Below, piece by piece: positions 1 to 11,269 of a stretch of 64,000 nt of DNA. Origin of the DNA: Semisulcospira habei. Taxonomy: Eukaryota > Mollusca > Gastropoda > Semisulcospiridae. Location: contig BTPG01000007.1 in NCBI GenBank assembly GCA_036245525.1, forward strand, positions 119,970,132 through 120,034,131, read 5' to 3'. The position numbers and the translations under genes were made by a program. Each line of letters starts with the position of its first letter. The stretch's first letter is position 1. The notes beneath the pieces are model-generated. The model saw nothing but the letters and a program-made list of their open reading frames with translations. It made no database searches and was not told where the DNA came from.

Positions 1-2784
1 GTCAGGAACTGGTAGTAGCCAGGGTGGAGTGACGTGTTGCAGAGATTCCGAAACTTTGTCCAGGTCCACTCCGGCCGCCTGCAGATGAGGTCGGACACGG
101 AAGGAAAGTGGACGGACAGCTCCCGGATGGGCATCGTAAATCTCTGCAAACGACGGGTTAAAAACACAATCATAGGCAGGATTTTCTGGATGGGCCTTCA
201 GCTTCAGAACGTAGCTGAGCATGAGGCGGATGCGGCGGAGCCTGAGAGAAGGCTCCCCTGCCTCTGCATACAGACTAGGAACTGGAGATGTCCTGAAGGC
301 TCCCAGACATATGCGCAGACCTTGATGGTGAATTGTGTTCAGACGCTGCAGAACAGACTTGGAAGCCGAGCCATATACCACAGAGCCGTAATCCAGTTTG
401 GACCGAACAAGGGCCCGGTACAGTCGAAGTAAGACGATGCGGTCTGCACCCCAGTCAGTACGACCAACGACACGAAGAATGTCGAGGGCCTTCCAACAAG
501 AGGTTCTAAGGTAGTTAACATGGTTGCAGAAGGTCAATCTTTTGTCAAAGATGACCCCCAAAAACTTTGCCTCTTCGGCCACCTTAATTGGCACACCAGC
601 AATGCTCAGGCTAGGTTCTGGAAAAAATTTCGTCTGGTTAGTAAAATGCACACAGACTGTCTTGGAGGGCGAGAATCTGAATCCATTGAGAGACACCCAC
701 CCCTGGATTCGATCAACACACAGCTGCAAGCGCCTCTCAAGGGACGCAAGTCCTCGACCTCGTGCACACAAAGCAAAGTCATCCACAAACAAAGAGCATT
801 CAGAATCATCCTTGACGGCCTTTACAATGTTATTAATTTTAATGCTAAATAAAACAGGAGATAGAATACTGCCCTGCGGGACACCCATCTCCTGTTCAAA
901 GGAGTCGGAGAGGGTGGAGCCCACACGGACATGGAACGACCTGTTGGACAAAAAATTGTGAATAAAAACGGGCAGATGCCCTTTAAAACCCATGTCCGAC
1001 AAATCAGACATTATACCATGCTTCCAGGTAGTGTCATATGCCTTTTCAAGATCAAAGAAAATTGCATAGACATGCTGCTTGTTGACAAAAGCATCTCGGA
1101 TAAAAGACTCAAAGCGGACTAGATGGTCAGTTGTACTACGGAAGCGCCGGAAACCGCACTGGAGGTCTGTGATGAGACCCTGTGACTCAAGATGCCACAC
1201 CAGTCGGGCGTTGACCAAGCGTTCCATAGTTTTACATAAACATGATGTCAAAGCTATTGGCCGGTAGTTGCCCGGGTCGAAAGGATCCTTACCCGGCTTG
1301 GGAATTGGCACAACCACAGCCTGGCACCAAGATGGCGGAAAATGACCGGTTATCCAGATATGGTTAAAGGCCTTGAGAAGTACAAGGAGTGAATCCTCAG
1401 GCAGATGTGTTATGAGCTGATAATGGATGGTATCTAATCCAGCAGCAGAGTCAGTACATTTCTGCAAGGCTTGCTGCAATTCTGAAAACGTAAAAGGGGC
1501 ATTATAGTCTTCCAAGTTATCCAATATAAAATCACAAGCACAAGATTCTCGCTTCTCCTTCTCTCTCTGGAAGAAAGGTGAATAATGCTCTGTTGAAGAA
1601 TTATGGGCAATGGTGGAGGCAAGCAAATTGGCCACAGCCTTTTTATCTGTGACCAAACTGGCACCATCTCTAAGATGGCCGACAGAAGCCGAGCCACCCC
1701 TGCCCCTAATTCTTCGAACAGCCTTCCAGACTTTTTGGGACGGAGTCCTAGAAGATAAAGATGAGACGAAGCGTCTCCAGGAAGCACGGCGTTCACGTTT
1801 AAAAATGTAACGGGCTTTCGCCCGCTGTCTTTTAAAGGTTAAAATATTTGCTTGCGACGGATTACGAAAAGCACGTCGCTGAGCAGATTTGCGCATTGTT
1901 TGGGCCTTGCGGCACTCTTCATTGAACCATGGTACTCTCGGCTTCCGAGGGAGTGATGTGGAAGTTCTAGGGATGGTTTCACCTGCAACCTCCAACAAAA
2001 TAGAAGTAAAACAAGAAACAGGTTCTTCAGCTGACATGACCACCTCCTCTGTAAGACGAGACTGACAGAGAGAGGCAAACAGAGACCAGTTAGCTTTCTT
2101 GAGATTCCAGCGCCCCACCGGCGAATCCTCCTCACAGCTGACCGATGACAGGACTACTGGGAAGTGGTCACTACCACACAGGTCGTCGTGAACCTTCCAG
2201 TCAAAGTCCAGCATGAGAGAAGGATCACACACAGTGAGGTCTAGAACAGAACTAGATCCGGAACCTGAGTTAGAGTATGTAGGTGAGCCATCGTTAAAGA
2301 CACATAGGTTAAGTTGAGAAAAAACATCTTCTAACATCTGACCTCTGCCATCATAGTGGTCACTACCCCAAAGGTGAGCATGACCGTTAAAATCCCCCAT
2401 GAGAATAAAGGGAGGGGGCAGTTGATCTACTAAGTGAAAAATATCATTGCTACAGACCCGCAGTGATGGTGGCAGGTAAATACTACATATGGTTATGGTC
2501 TTTTTTAAGGTAACCCGAGCAGCGACAGCCTGAAGACAGGTGTCGATGCTAACGGGGCTACATAAAATTTGGCTACTAATGAGAAGAGCCGCTCCACCCG
2601 AGCGCCTCTCCGAATCAGAGCCTTTATGTATAACATTAAAACCATTAAAAGACACAGGGTCAGAAGTCTTCAGGTAAGTCTCCTGAAGAGATATTACTGA
2701 GGGGTTATAGAACTTGACTAAAAGACGTAATTCCTCAAAGTTAGCTCGAAAACCACGACAATTCCACTGAAGCAAAGAGTCCAT
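1..2784 (-). pseudogene. LINE ORF2 (endonuclease + RT), frameshifted
   Basis: ORF2 starts at an ATG (MDSLLQWNCRGF) typical of an APE endonuclease N-terminus. The GDFNGHAHLWGS motif lies at about 2400-2360, followed by reverse transcriptase. The frame is broken several times (near 2135, 1800 and 1430, for example), so no active enzyme is expected. The RT part from about 1300 to 1 parallels the RT of the copy at 30785-32202. Confidence 0.75.
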
Positions 2785-2786
2785 GA

Positions 2787-4226
2787 TCAAGTCTTATCTG
2801 GGGGTAAGGAGTTTTTCCCCCCTTTTTCCTTTACCTTGGAAGGAGTTGAAGAAACAGAGGGGGGCCGGCTTCCGGGCCTCCTCTGGTTCCTCGGAGAGGA
2901 AGGGGGTGGAGCTGCCGCAGCATCAGCAACAACAACTTCCACTCCCTCCATCCGCTCCTCCAGTGCAGCATATTTGTTTTGAAGGGGGACATCTGTGTTC
3001 CCCTTCTGGACCCGTGCGCACAGCGGTCCCATAGATTTCTTAGACTTCTGGTCCTGGGCAGCGTTCCTGCCGCTAGAGTTAGCGGCCTTAGAAGGCTGAC
3101 CAGAGCCAGAAGCCTTTGGAGTTGACTGACTAACAGGTTTGGGTGGGGGCTGAGGCTTAGGGGCAACAGAAGGCGGCACAACCGGACCGGCAGTGTCCGC
3201 CTTCTGCGTTCCCTGGCTCCTTGTCACCACCGGAGGAGGGTTACTCTCCAGGGGCGAGAGGAGCCGAGGCTCCGCCCCCAACCAAGAAGTTGGGGTCTGA
3301 CATGAAAAGTCTTTGGTGGGGCGCTTGCCTGCCACCGCTGCACTAAAAGTATACACTGAGGTGTTAGAGGTTGGGGCAGCCGCAGCTGCACCAGGGCCTT
3401 CAACCAGTTTTTTGGCATCCAGAAAGGACAGCCCCTTCTCCACACGCACCTGCTGAATCTTGCACTCGGATATCCAACGAGGGCATTTCTTATCCGAAGC
3501 CATATGCGCCCCCTGGCAATTCACACACAGGGGGGTGGCTGTGCAGGACTCAGCAGAGTGTCCGGGCCTAGTGCAACGGGCGCATGAAGCCTCTGCCTGA
3601 CGGCATGTCTTCTGCCCATGGCCATACTTTTGGCACTTAAAGCACCGGAGGGGAAGAGGGACGTACTTTTTCACTCTCAGGGAGTAGTAACCTCCCCAGA
3701 TGGTAGTAGGAGGGGTGGGGGTGCCAAACGTCAGGATGATGGTAGGGAGACGGATCTCCCCACCACCTCGCTTGGAAGCGAAGCGCCTGACGCAAGTCAC
3801 CCCCTGAGACTTAAGGTTCCTTACAAGTTCATCTTCTGACAGTTCTGCCAAAGCTTGATCTTTGATTACGCCTCTTGACGAATTCATAGTTTTGTGGGGT
3901 GCGACTTCCACAGGAGTGTCTCCGATGGAAGAGAGCCCCAGTAGCCCGCTGGAGTGTGCCCGAGTACGGCACTCCACCAGCAAGTCACCAGACCTGAGGC
4001 GCTGGGCGTCAGGCCTGCCAACACGGCTCCTGAGGGTCTCCCCCACCAGAAAAGGATGCAGCTTGGTAACTGGTTTCTCCTTCACCTTGCTATGGACAAT
4101 GAGGAAGCGAGGCCATACGGCCGACGCCTGAGGTGTCGCTTCCTCACAGTCTGAATCACTGTCGTGTTCAATGTCGGCGTCTATGTGCCGTTTCTGTGCT
4201 AGTTTTGGTTTTTCGGTTTTATCCAT
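2787..4226 (-). CDS. LINE ORF1, gag-like zinc-knuckle protein (intact)
   Basis: An uninterrupted 479-residue reading frame from the ATG at 4226 to a TGA at 2787-2789. An RRM-like region precedes three CCHC knuckles at about residues 195-247: CFKCQKYGHGQKTC, CARCTRPGHSAESC and CVNCQGAHMASDKKC. The C-terminal third is Pro/Ser/Lys-rich and probably disordered. ORF1 proteins of I and Jockey elements bind the element RNA and form the ribonucleoprotein particle. The ORF2 ATG (2784) lies two bases after the ORF1 stop, suggesting coupled translation. It is the only complete transposon ORF in the window; sister copies of this gene are interrupted. Confidence 0.85.
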   Translation of the reverse strand: MDKTEKPKLAQKRHIDADIEHDSDSDCEEATPQASAVWPRFLIVHSKVKEKPVTKLHPFLVGETLRSRVGRPDAQRLRSGDLLVECRTRAHSSGLLGLSSIGDTPVEVAPHKTMNSSRGVIKDQALAELSEDELVRNLKSQGVTCVRRFASKRGGGEIRLPTIILTFGTPTPPTTIWGGYYSLRVKKYVPLPLRCFKCQKYGHGQKTCRQAEASCARCTRPGHSAESCTATPLCVNCQGAHMASDKKCPRWISECKIQQVRVEKGLSFLDAKKLVEGPGAAAAAPTSNTSVYTFSAAVAGKRPTKDFSCQTPTSWLGAEPRLLSPLESNPPPVVTRSQGTQKADTAGPVVPPSVAPKPQPPPKPVSQSTPKASGSGQPSKAANSSGRNAAQDQKSKKSMGPLCARVQKGNTDVPLQNKYAALEERMEGVEVVVADAAAAPPPSSPRNQRRPGSRPPSVSSTPSKVKEKGGKNSLPPDKT

Positions 4227-4910
4227 ATTATATTAGTAGAGATATTCATCCCCCGGGGGTCCCCGCCCGCCACCGAGCCCAACAAGGGAAAGTGCAACTG
4301 TCGGCGGGTCTCCAGCCGACGCACAATGGAGACTGCCCGAAAGATATACTCAAGGGGGTAAGCCCGATTGAACCGTTTGAGCCACCGCCTTCTATCACAC
4401 CGTTGAATGCAGGGGAATACTGGCATAAAGCACCTAATCAGCAGCAGAAGCTATAGCATGGTGCTCCGTATAGCAACCCGCATGTCAACAGTGGGATAGG
4501 GCTCAACGTGACAAGAGCCGATTGACTAGGCCGGTACGACTAGCCTCCCGTTTAGGTAGAAGTCAAGGCCGAAGTGGAGTGTTGGCACCAGTGAGCCGCA
4601 GCCCAAAGGGAACCTCAGCCACCAGGATCCTCTTCTCCCCCGACACGGGTCTCCAAGCACGGCAAACACTTGGGATCCAAAGGACCAAAAAGTCACGAGT
4701 ATTTTTAAGGACCAATCCAACATGGTACGACCTAGGTTAGCACAGCTCCTTAAAAACCGGACCAGTGAAAAGGCTGAACAACATATCTGCTGACATCAAG
4801 TCCTAATCCTGGACAAAGATGGCACCCGTCCGCTAGCCCACTCAGTCAGGGACTGAGCGGACTACCCACCTACGCCACGTGGAGGCCGGTGCCGGGTAGG
4901 CAGGAGTATC
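4227..4910 (-). promoter_or_regulatory. 5' UTR of I-type LINE copy A
   Basis: A GC-rich 5' leader of about 680 bp before ORF1, beginning at ccgggtagg/caggag (4910). Near-identical leaders occur at 39005-39650 and 39746-40215, which fixes the 5' boundary of the family. LINE leaders of this kind usually hold an internal promoter; no specific box is recognised. Confidence 0.6.
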
Positions 4911-6468
4911 AGGGCAGACAAGAGGGCCTACACAGACAGCCTGGCAGCAGAGGCAGAAAAGGCAGCAGGCAGCAGCAACATGAAACAGCTCTACGTCATT
5001 ACCAGAAGATTGTCGGGTAAGTATGGCCATACAGAAAGACCAGTAAAAAGACAAAGAAGGCAAGCCTATTGCAGACAGAGCAGACCAACTCGACAGATGA
5101 CAAACTGGTGCTGTCCAACCGGTTCCAAACGTTACAGGAGCTAGTAAACGAAGAGGAGGCGGTCACCACAGAGCAGCAGTGGAAGGCAGTTAGAGAGGCG
5201 CTGAACTCAACCTGCAAAGACACTGTAGGGTTCAGGAAACACCACCACAAGGACTGGCTGTCGGCACAGACCTTGAAGAAGATAGAAGCGAGGAAGCAGA
5301 AGAAAGCAGCGGTCAACAACAGTCGCATGAGAGCAGCCAAAGTAAGGGCACAGGGGGAATACTCGGAAGCCAACCGCGAGGTGAAGAGGAGTATCAGGGC
5401 AGACAAGAGGGCCTACAGACAGCCTGGCAGCAGAGGCAGAAAAGGCAGCGGCAACATCAAACAGCTCTACGACATTACCAGAAGATTGTCGGGCAAGTAT
5501 GGCCATACAGAAAGACCAGTAAAAGACAAAGAAGGCAAGCCTTTTGCAGACAGAGCAGAACCACGCGACAGATGGGCCGAGTATTTTGAAGAGTTATTGA
5601 ACAGACCCAGCCCACCCGACCCCCCCCCCCCCCCCCCCCCCCCAAGACATCCAGCAGCAGAGACTGACCTACTCATCAGCTGTGACAGACCCAGCCGGGA
5701 AGAGATCAGAAGAGCAGTGGCATTTTTGAAGAACGGCAAAGCAGCAGGGCCAAATGGCATCCCAGCGGAAGCTCTGAAAGCAGACCTAGAGACAACAGTA
5801 GAGCTGCTGTATCCACTGTTTGGAAAGATCTGGGAAGAGGAGGTGATGCCGGCTGACTGGAAGGAGGGGTACCTAATCAAGCTTCCCATGAAAGGCGACC
5901 TCAGCAAGTGTTCCAACTACAGAGGAATCACCTTGCTGTCAGTACCAAGAAAGGTTTTCAACCGGATTATCCTGGAGAGAATGAAGAGCTCCGTCGACCC
6001 CCAGCTGAGAGACCAGCAAGCAGAATTCAGAAAAAGACGTTCATGTACAGACCAGATCGCCTCTCTCCGCATCATCGTGGAACAGTCTCTGGTGTGGAGC
6101 TCCCCGCTGTACGTCAACATTGTGGACTACGAGAAAGCATTTGACAGCGTGGACCGAGAGACTTTGTAAAAACTCCTACAACACTACGGTGTACCCACAA
6201 AGCTCGTCTGCCTGATCAAGAGCAGCTACGATGGCATGACATGTCACGTGATCCACGAAGGGCAGTTCACCAGGGAGCTCCAGGTCAGAAACGGCATCAG
6301 ACAGGGGTGTCTGCTGTCTCCGTTTCTCTTCCTACTGGCCATAGACTGGGTTATGAAGATGACCACTGAGCAGAGAAAAAGCGGAATACAGTGGACACAG
6401 CATGACGACCTCAATTTTGCAGATGACTTGGCTTTACTGTCCCACACTCATCAACAAATGCACACAAG
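4911..6468 (+). mobile_element. RTE-type LINE fragment with internal duplication
   Basis: Plus-strand RTE-like retrotransposon covering the linker and reverse transcriptase. A 366-codon frame (5069-6169) includes KGDLSKCSNYRGITLLSVP, RSCTDQIASLRIIVEQSL and DYEKAFDSVDRETL, then stops at TAA (6167). A second frame (6236 on) continues with [20 protein letters not shown] and the RT catalytic box FADDLAL. About 185 bp at 4911-5097 repeats 5390-5570, a tandem duplication of the linker. A 24-base C run sits inside the ORF at 5620-5643. The element is truncated at 6468. Confidence 0.85.
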
Positions 6469-6629
6469 CTTAACTAAACGACTAAATACCCCCCCCCCCC
6501 CCCCCCCCAAACAAAACAACAAAAACAAAAATTTTTTAATCATAATTTTTACGCACTAATCATATTTTCGTATCTTGAAGGAAAAAAAATCGTAAAAATA
6601 CGCCTAAAAATCGTACGGTAGGCAGGTCT
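6469..6629 (+). repeat. Poly-C tract and remnant of a GGCAGGTCTG-ended element
   Basis: A 20-base C run (6489-6508) is followed by A-rich sequence with aatcgta motifs ending GGCAGGTCTG at 6629. That end matches the right terminus of the element at 7982-8510. No left terminus is seen, so it is probably a truncated copy. Confidence 0.35.
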
Positions 6630-6758
6630 GATTGTATCATTGGGGTAATTTACATACAAAAGTATGGCTGCGACTTGTGAAAATGATATTTCACCTTTGA
6701 CTTCACCCAATGTTGTTATAAATATAAGTAAAGTCAACTATCGATATATCGCAGTTAC

Positions 6759-7549
6759 CTCTGCATTTATCTCTTTCACTTGCAGAATGTCTTCCTCATC
6801 ATCACTGTCCAGGTTCCCCGACTTGAGGAAGTTGACGAGCTGAGGCGTAGGACGCTTCTTCCATGTGTGGTAGTCCATCAAGTTGTTTCCATTCTGCAGG
6901 AAGAACATCTCTGTCAGGTTCTCAAAGTAGTTAGCTTTAATCTCCAGCATCTCTTTGTGCTTCACGTCCACAATCATCCTCCTGTAGTTGCTGATCTCCT
7001 GCGTGGCAGCAGGCTTCTCTTCCACTTTAATTTTCTTTCGCGGTGGTTGACTCGTGGTCGTGCGAAACGCGAGACCCAAGGAAGTACCTGCTCCAACTTC
7101 TGAGACAGTCCGTGACGTCTGTGATGTCACCACAGCAGAGGCAGGTAAAACCCCAGCAGTGGCGGTAGTGGTGGCCGTGGTGGTAACCACTCGACGCTGA
7201 ATGGTGGCGAGTTGCTGCTGTTGGTTCAGATTCATGCTGAGGATGCTCTGATGAAGGTTGGAATGTGACAAGGTGGCCGCCACAAGGGGCAGGCCACCCC
7301 GCACAGGGCTCTGACCATGGTGGTGGATGGTCCCCCCTGTGGCCGACACACTGCTGGTGGGCTGGCCATGAAGGGCAGGAGAGGCGGCTGAGAGAGGGAA
7401 AGACAGTGGGCGGACAAGGCGAGGGCGCTGCTGGTTGCTGGCCACGGTGGTGTTGGGATCAGCAGTCAGCAGCGTGATGGACTGCTGAGACACCTGTTGT
7501 AACACCTGCTGCAGGTCCTGGGCGCTCACTGTTGACAGACCCACTACAC
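6759..7549 (-). CDS. EP400: EP400 homologue, third coding exon seen (conserved N-terminal block)
   Basis: A 791-bp exon runs from an acceptor (tgtgcag before 7549) to a donor (gag/gtaact after 6759) and ends in phase 0. It encodes Gln-rich sequence, then TGGTIHHHGQSP (vertebrate EP400 has a very similar SGGTIHH motif), then HSNLHQSI and a QQQQ run, a basic PPRKKIKVEEK likely nuclear localisation signal, and the diagnostic block KHKEMLEIKANYFENLTEMF followed by FLQNGNNLMDY and an acidic DSDDEED stretch. This matches the EP400/Domino N-terminal region of the TIP60 complex remodeller, which lies before the HSA and ATPase domains. Those domains are not in the window and must lie beyond the left edge. 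The family assignment is recalled without a database search, but several separate motifs agree. Confidence 0.92.
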
Positions 7550-7981
7550 CTGCACAAAACAAAAAGTCCTCTCAACAGACAGTTAATCCACTTGTGCATG
7601 CAGCCACCGGTACTGTTGGACTAAACAATGGCATAAAACCAGCAGTCCATGATTACATGTGTTTGTTGTACAATGCTATGACATCAAGAGTTCTACTCCT
7701 AGGAGTTCCACTCGTGCGCTGTAAATAATGCATGCACTGCAACCCATGCAACATAAGTAATCACTTGCACCACACCTCGCAGGAAGAGTCCAAGTTAAGG
7801 TTGGAGCTAGTTGGAATCTGGAGTACCTTGTACACTATCCTGTACACCAACACAACCCCCATTACTGATTAGAGAGACTCCAAAACAGGAATGATGCCCA
7901 GACAGACAGACGACAGGGACAGATGGAAGTGAGTACTCATTTCTCAATACATAAGTCCGACCATAGTCAAAGCATCTTATA

Positions 7982-8510
7982 CAGACCTGCCAACCCCTAC
8001 ACAGCTATTGTAGTAGCATTTTGGACAAGTGGTAGTAGTTATGGAGATGTGAAGAGTAGTTTAGCACGTAAGTTACTGTTTGCTTAAGGCCGAATGCTCG
8101 ACACACGGAAATTTCTCAGTATACAACTTTGTTGTCTGTTAGAGTTAGTTAAAGCACGACAGAAATTTGTGATCAGAACTTTGGTTGGCTGGTACAAACT
8201 TTCTTTTTTTCAGGCGGTGCGCTTTTCGATTCGGGTTCCTTTCTCTTCGGCATCGTTCAGACCGTTGTTTATCTGACGCACTTTGTGAATGAAATGATGC
8301 ACGCTGGGAAAACCAGAAGTTCACTCCACTCATTCTCAATGGCCCCAAACCGCATGCTCTTACCGACTACAAACCGAAAACACCCAAAAAGTTTTTGGAT
8401 TATTTTTTTCTTCAGCATAGAATTTCATTAATGATCGTAGTAGTGTAGTATTGGGAACGTTGGCGTAGGAAAATACGGCGAAATCGTAGTGGTTGCCGTT
8501 GGCAGGTCTG
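7982..8510 (+). mobile_element. 529-bp MITE with CAGACCTGCCAAC ends and 6-bp TSD
   Basis: Terminal inverted repeats CAGACCTGCCAAC / GTTGGCAGGTCTG are flanked by the duplication CTTATA (7976-7981 and 8511-8516). The element has no coding capacity and lies inside the 1.16-kb EP400 intron between exons at 8711 and 7549. The 6-bp duplication is shared with the ~930-bp elements at 13471 and 29846. The DNA transposon superfamily is not assigned. Confidence 0.8.
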
Positions 8511-8710
8511 CTTATAAACTGTACAGTTGCACGACTAAAATAACACCCTAAACATCAACCCCCTTCTGCTTTCAGCCACCTGTACTGTTGACATTACCAG
8601 TGACTGTATGAACAAGTGTGGTGAGAGTAAATTTTGGTCAGCAAGTATGTACACTGATCTCATGGGCCCCTCCCTTCCCATGAAAATGACAACCAAGAAA
8701 CTGTACTGAC

Positions 8711-8944
8711 CAGGAGCACTAAGCTGGCGCTGCAGTACGTTAAGAGTGGCTGGCAGCTGAACTGTGCTGGACTGGAGAGTGTTGGGAGGAGAGAGAAGGC
8801 GCGACACAGTCTGCGAAGACACCACCATGGCCTGTGGAGCTGCCACAGCCGGTCTGACTCCAGTAGTGATAATCGCAGGCTGTGGGGCAAGGGTGAAACC
8901 TGCTGCAGTTGTGGTTATGCCCTGCTGACCCACTGGTATCACCC
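8711..8944 (-). CDS. EP400: EP400 homologue, second coding exon seen
   Basis: A 234-bp exon lies between an acceptor (tttgacag before 8944) and a donor (g/gtcagt after 8711). It enters two bases into a codon and leaves in phase 1, matching both neighbours, and adds 78 codons. The protein is low-complexity, rich in Thr, Val, Ala, Pro and Gln (for example GQQGITTTAAGFTLAPQPAI), and resembles the disordered activator-like N-terminus of EP400 proteins. No domain or catalytic residue is expected here. The assignment rests on the phase match and on the exon at 7549-6759. Confidence 0.82.
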
Positions 8945-8950
8945 CTGTCA

Positions 8951-9540
8951 AACAGATATTACAGTATGTTCAGCCACGGTGTACTGCTGTTTGAACATCA
9001 CAACACACGAGACACTTACTAAACCAACCAAGCACAGTAGAACCTCAAATGAACTGTCACCCTTGTTGCGGAAAAAAAGGTGGCAGTAAACAGCAGGTGT
9101 CTGTTCACGAGAGGTTTGATGGAAACTCAAGTCCTAGGCGTGCTTATGACACTTGGATAGGAGTATATGGATGCGTCGTCACAGTTTACAACAAAACATG
9201 GCGTCTGTTGACCTCTTCACGCTTCTGTAAATTGTGATACATGTACTACTACTAGTGACATCGATGTTTCCGTACCTTCAGCGATGAAAGAATATAAATG
9301 AAACGGTGTTTGTGTGTACTAGTAAGGGAGGGAGAAAGAGTGATGCGTGTCGGTGTGTCACTGCCATGTTCTTGTCTTAAACAAAATAGGAATGGAGGGG
9401 GTGGGTGGCGATGCAAGGAGGGCATGGCGGTGACACGAGCTGGGGTCAATATCCAGTCAACTTATTTAAGTTATTGTCCTGATAATTACTGAAGGCAAAA
9501 TGCGTTGCACTTCTTTTCCTGACTAAGCATTACCATTTTT
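8951..9540. other. EP400 intron sequence, nothing recognised
   Basis: About 590 bp adjoining the EP400 exon at 8711-8944. No coding, RNA or transposon structure is recognised. Confidence 0.5.
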
Positions 9541-10652
9541 AAGTCCCTTCTATTTATAGAAGGGACTTTTTAGGACGGGTCGCGGAGGGGCGAATTTAAT
9601 AGTAATAACATGTCCATGATGTCAAAGGCGGCAGACTAAACTTCTAACAATTGAAGTAACAAAATAAAAATTATGTCATGTCTAGTTACGCTAACCTCGC
9701 TGCTGAACGTACATTTGGCGCGAAGTGCCATATACAAGAGTATCTCTGACATTTTTGTACACACAAGCTTGAAACTTGGTGAAATACTTTCTTAAGTGGG
9801 TGGCTAAGAGAGCCTCCGAGCATATTGTAATTTATGTCTCATTGAAGACATAACCGTTTATAGGAAGTCGGTTGACCCAGATTAGAGTCCGTAATTTTTG
9901 ACTATTTACTTGAACTTTTGCATATAGCTAGTTTGGAGAAAGACATTGAACGAGTTCGTTAGCCAGCTTTGTATCCTTTCAACTTCTTCAGCAAAAACTA
10001 TTTCTTTTCAGAAAAGAATGAAAACACTAAAAAAACTTTTCTTCTTAGTTCTAGAGAAAGTCAGACTGAGGCGGTGACGTAAAAGAGGCAACTCCGTCAC
10101 CATGCTGTGCAGACATTGACATTATCCTCCAAATATGATCGCGCAAGCTGCTCTCTCTCTCACACAAACATGCGTACATCTCCAGGAGGAATAGATCCTC
10201 ATGCGCCCTCCAGGCGCATAAGGATCTATACCTCTTGGAGATGTTTGCGGTCACATCTGCGCACTTTCAGAAGAGCATGCTGGTGACCCGTGTACTTAGT
10301 ATATCATGTAGTATGTAGCTAGGTAAAGTCAATTTGCTTTCACACAAATCATAGCAAGACTGAAATTGTACCGTGAAGTTCTAGTTTTGTCACCATTTTC
10401 TCAAGCCTATGAAGCGAAAGAGAAACTCAGATCATGTAAAAAAAATATAACATTACGTAAAAACTAAAACTTACGTCATGACAAATGACGTTTGACAAAT
10501 CGACGCGTATATCCTGTGCCCCTTATAGAACTCACCGACACATTGGCAGATCTGCAAGACTTTTTCAATAGACAATTCAACATCAGAATCAGGTCAAAGA
10601 CAAAAGGTAGAGACCATTGACAGTGAGGACAGCTCTTATATAGAAGGGACTT
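9541..10652. mobile_element. Possible element with AAGTCCCTTCTAT ends
   Basis: The left end is a hairpin (aagtcccttc/gaagggactt, 9541-9571) and the right end has tatagaagggactt (10639-10652), giving inverted termini about 1.1 kb apart. Inside, 9678-9740 (gctgctgaacgtacatttgg) recurs at 45935-45995, next to another aagtcccttctat at 45736. No coding frame and no clear duplication are seen, so the boundaries are tentative. Confidence 0.35.
10177..10243. repeat. 67-bp hairpin (catctccagg...ctcttggagatg)
   Basis: Inverted arms of about 31 bases around a 4-5-base loop contain aatagatcctcat / ataaggatctat. The same core recurs in the elements at 16237 and 19228 and in a hairpin at 60022. Confidence 0.6.
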
Positions 10653-11119
10653 TGTGGGTTATGGTTCGTCCCATCTTGTTTCTCTCATCATTTTTTCCGC
10701 GGCTATGCATGCGCATGTGTAGCAGGGAATCTGTAGTACTGGTTCTTCACGGTTTGTGGCCCACACATAACCTGGCAAGTCATACTCATACATTTCAGTA
10801 CTAACTCACCGCCGCTGAGTATTGCTGCTGTGATTTCTTGACCGATGAACCTTGCAATTCATAGGTCTCCTGAAGAAGTGAATTATCTTTACATGTATGT
10901 ATCAGTCTCCTAAAATTACAAACGACACGTGCATTGGCACATGGAAGCCTACACACTAGATTCTCATGAGCCCCTGGAGTCTGCAAGGTTATTTCCCAAC
11001 AGACGTGTCAAAAGACTAGGTCTGTGAAACATTGATTCATATGACTTCAATGATTGGCCAGAATGTCAGGGGGTCGTCAAGTGCCGCAATTTTTAACGAT
11101 AAACAAAATATGCCACTTT

Positions 11120-11229
11120 CCCTCGAGTTGTATGACCGATTTACATGTGTGACCTTTGTGACAAGGGCTGGCTTCTGCAGCAGCAAAATCCATGTTTTCT
11201 GAAAATGTAAGCATTTCACACATCTGTCA

Positions 11230-11269
<40 letters not shown>

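Larger units (their letters stand above)
1..4910 (-). mobile_element. I-type LINE copy A (truncated by window edge)
   Basis: A minus-strand non-LTR retrotransposon with a 5' UTR (4910-4227), ORF1 (4226-2787) and ORF2 (from 2784), cut by the left edge just after the reverse transcriptase. By comparison with the two sister copies at 21-40 kb it should continue into RNase H and a 3' UTR. The gag-like ORF1 with zinc knuckles plus APE, RT and RNase H suggest the I group (I/Nimb-like); the exact clade needs a phylogeny. Its 5' end abuts the internal part of an RTE element at 4911. Confidence 0.85.

Noticed and set aside
6489..6508. Poly-C as a poly(A)-like retrotransposon tail
   Set aside because: RTE copies here end in gtaagtaag, and C runs also occur far from any element end.
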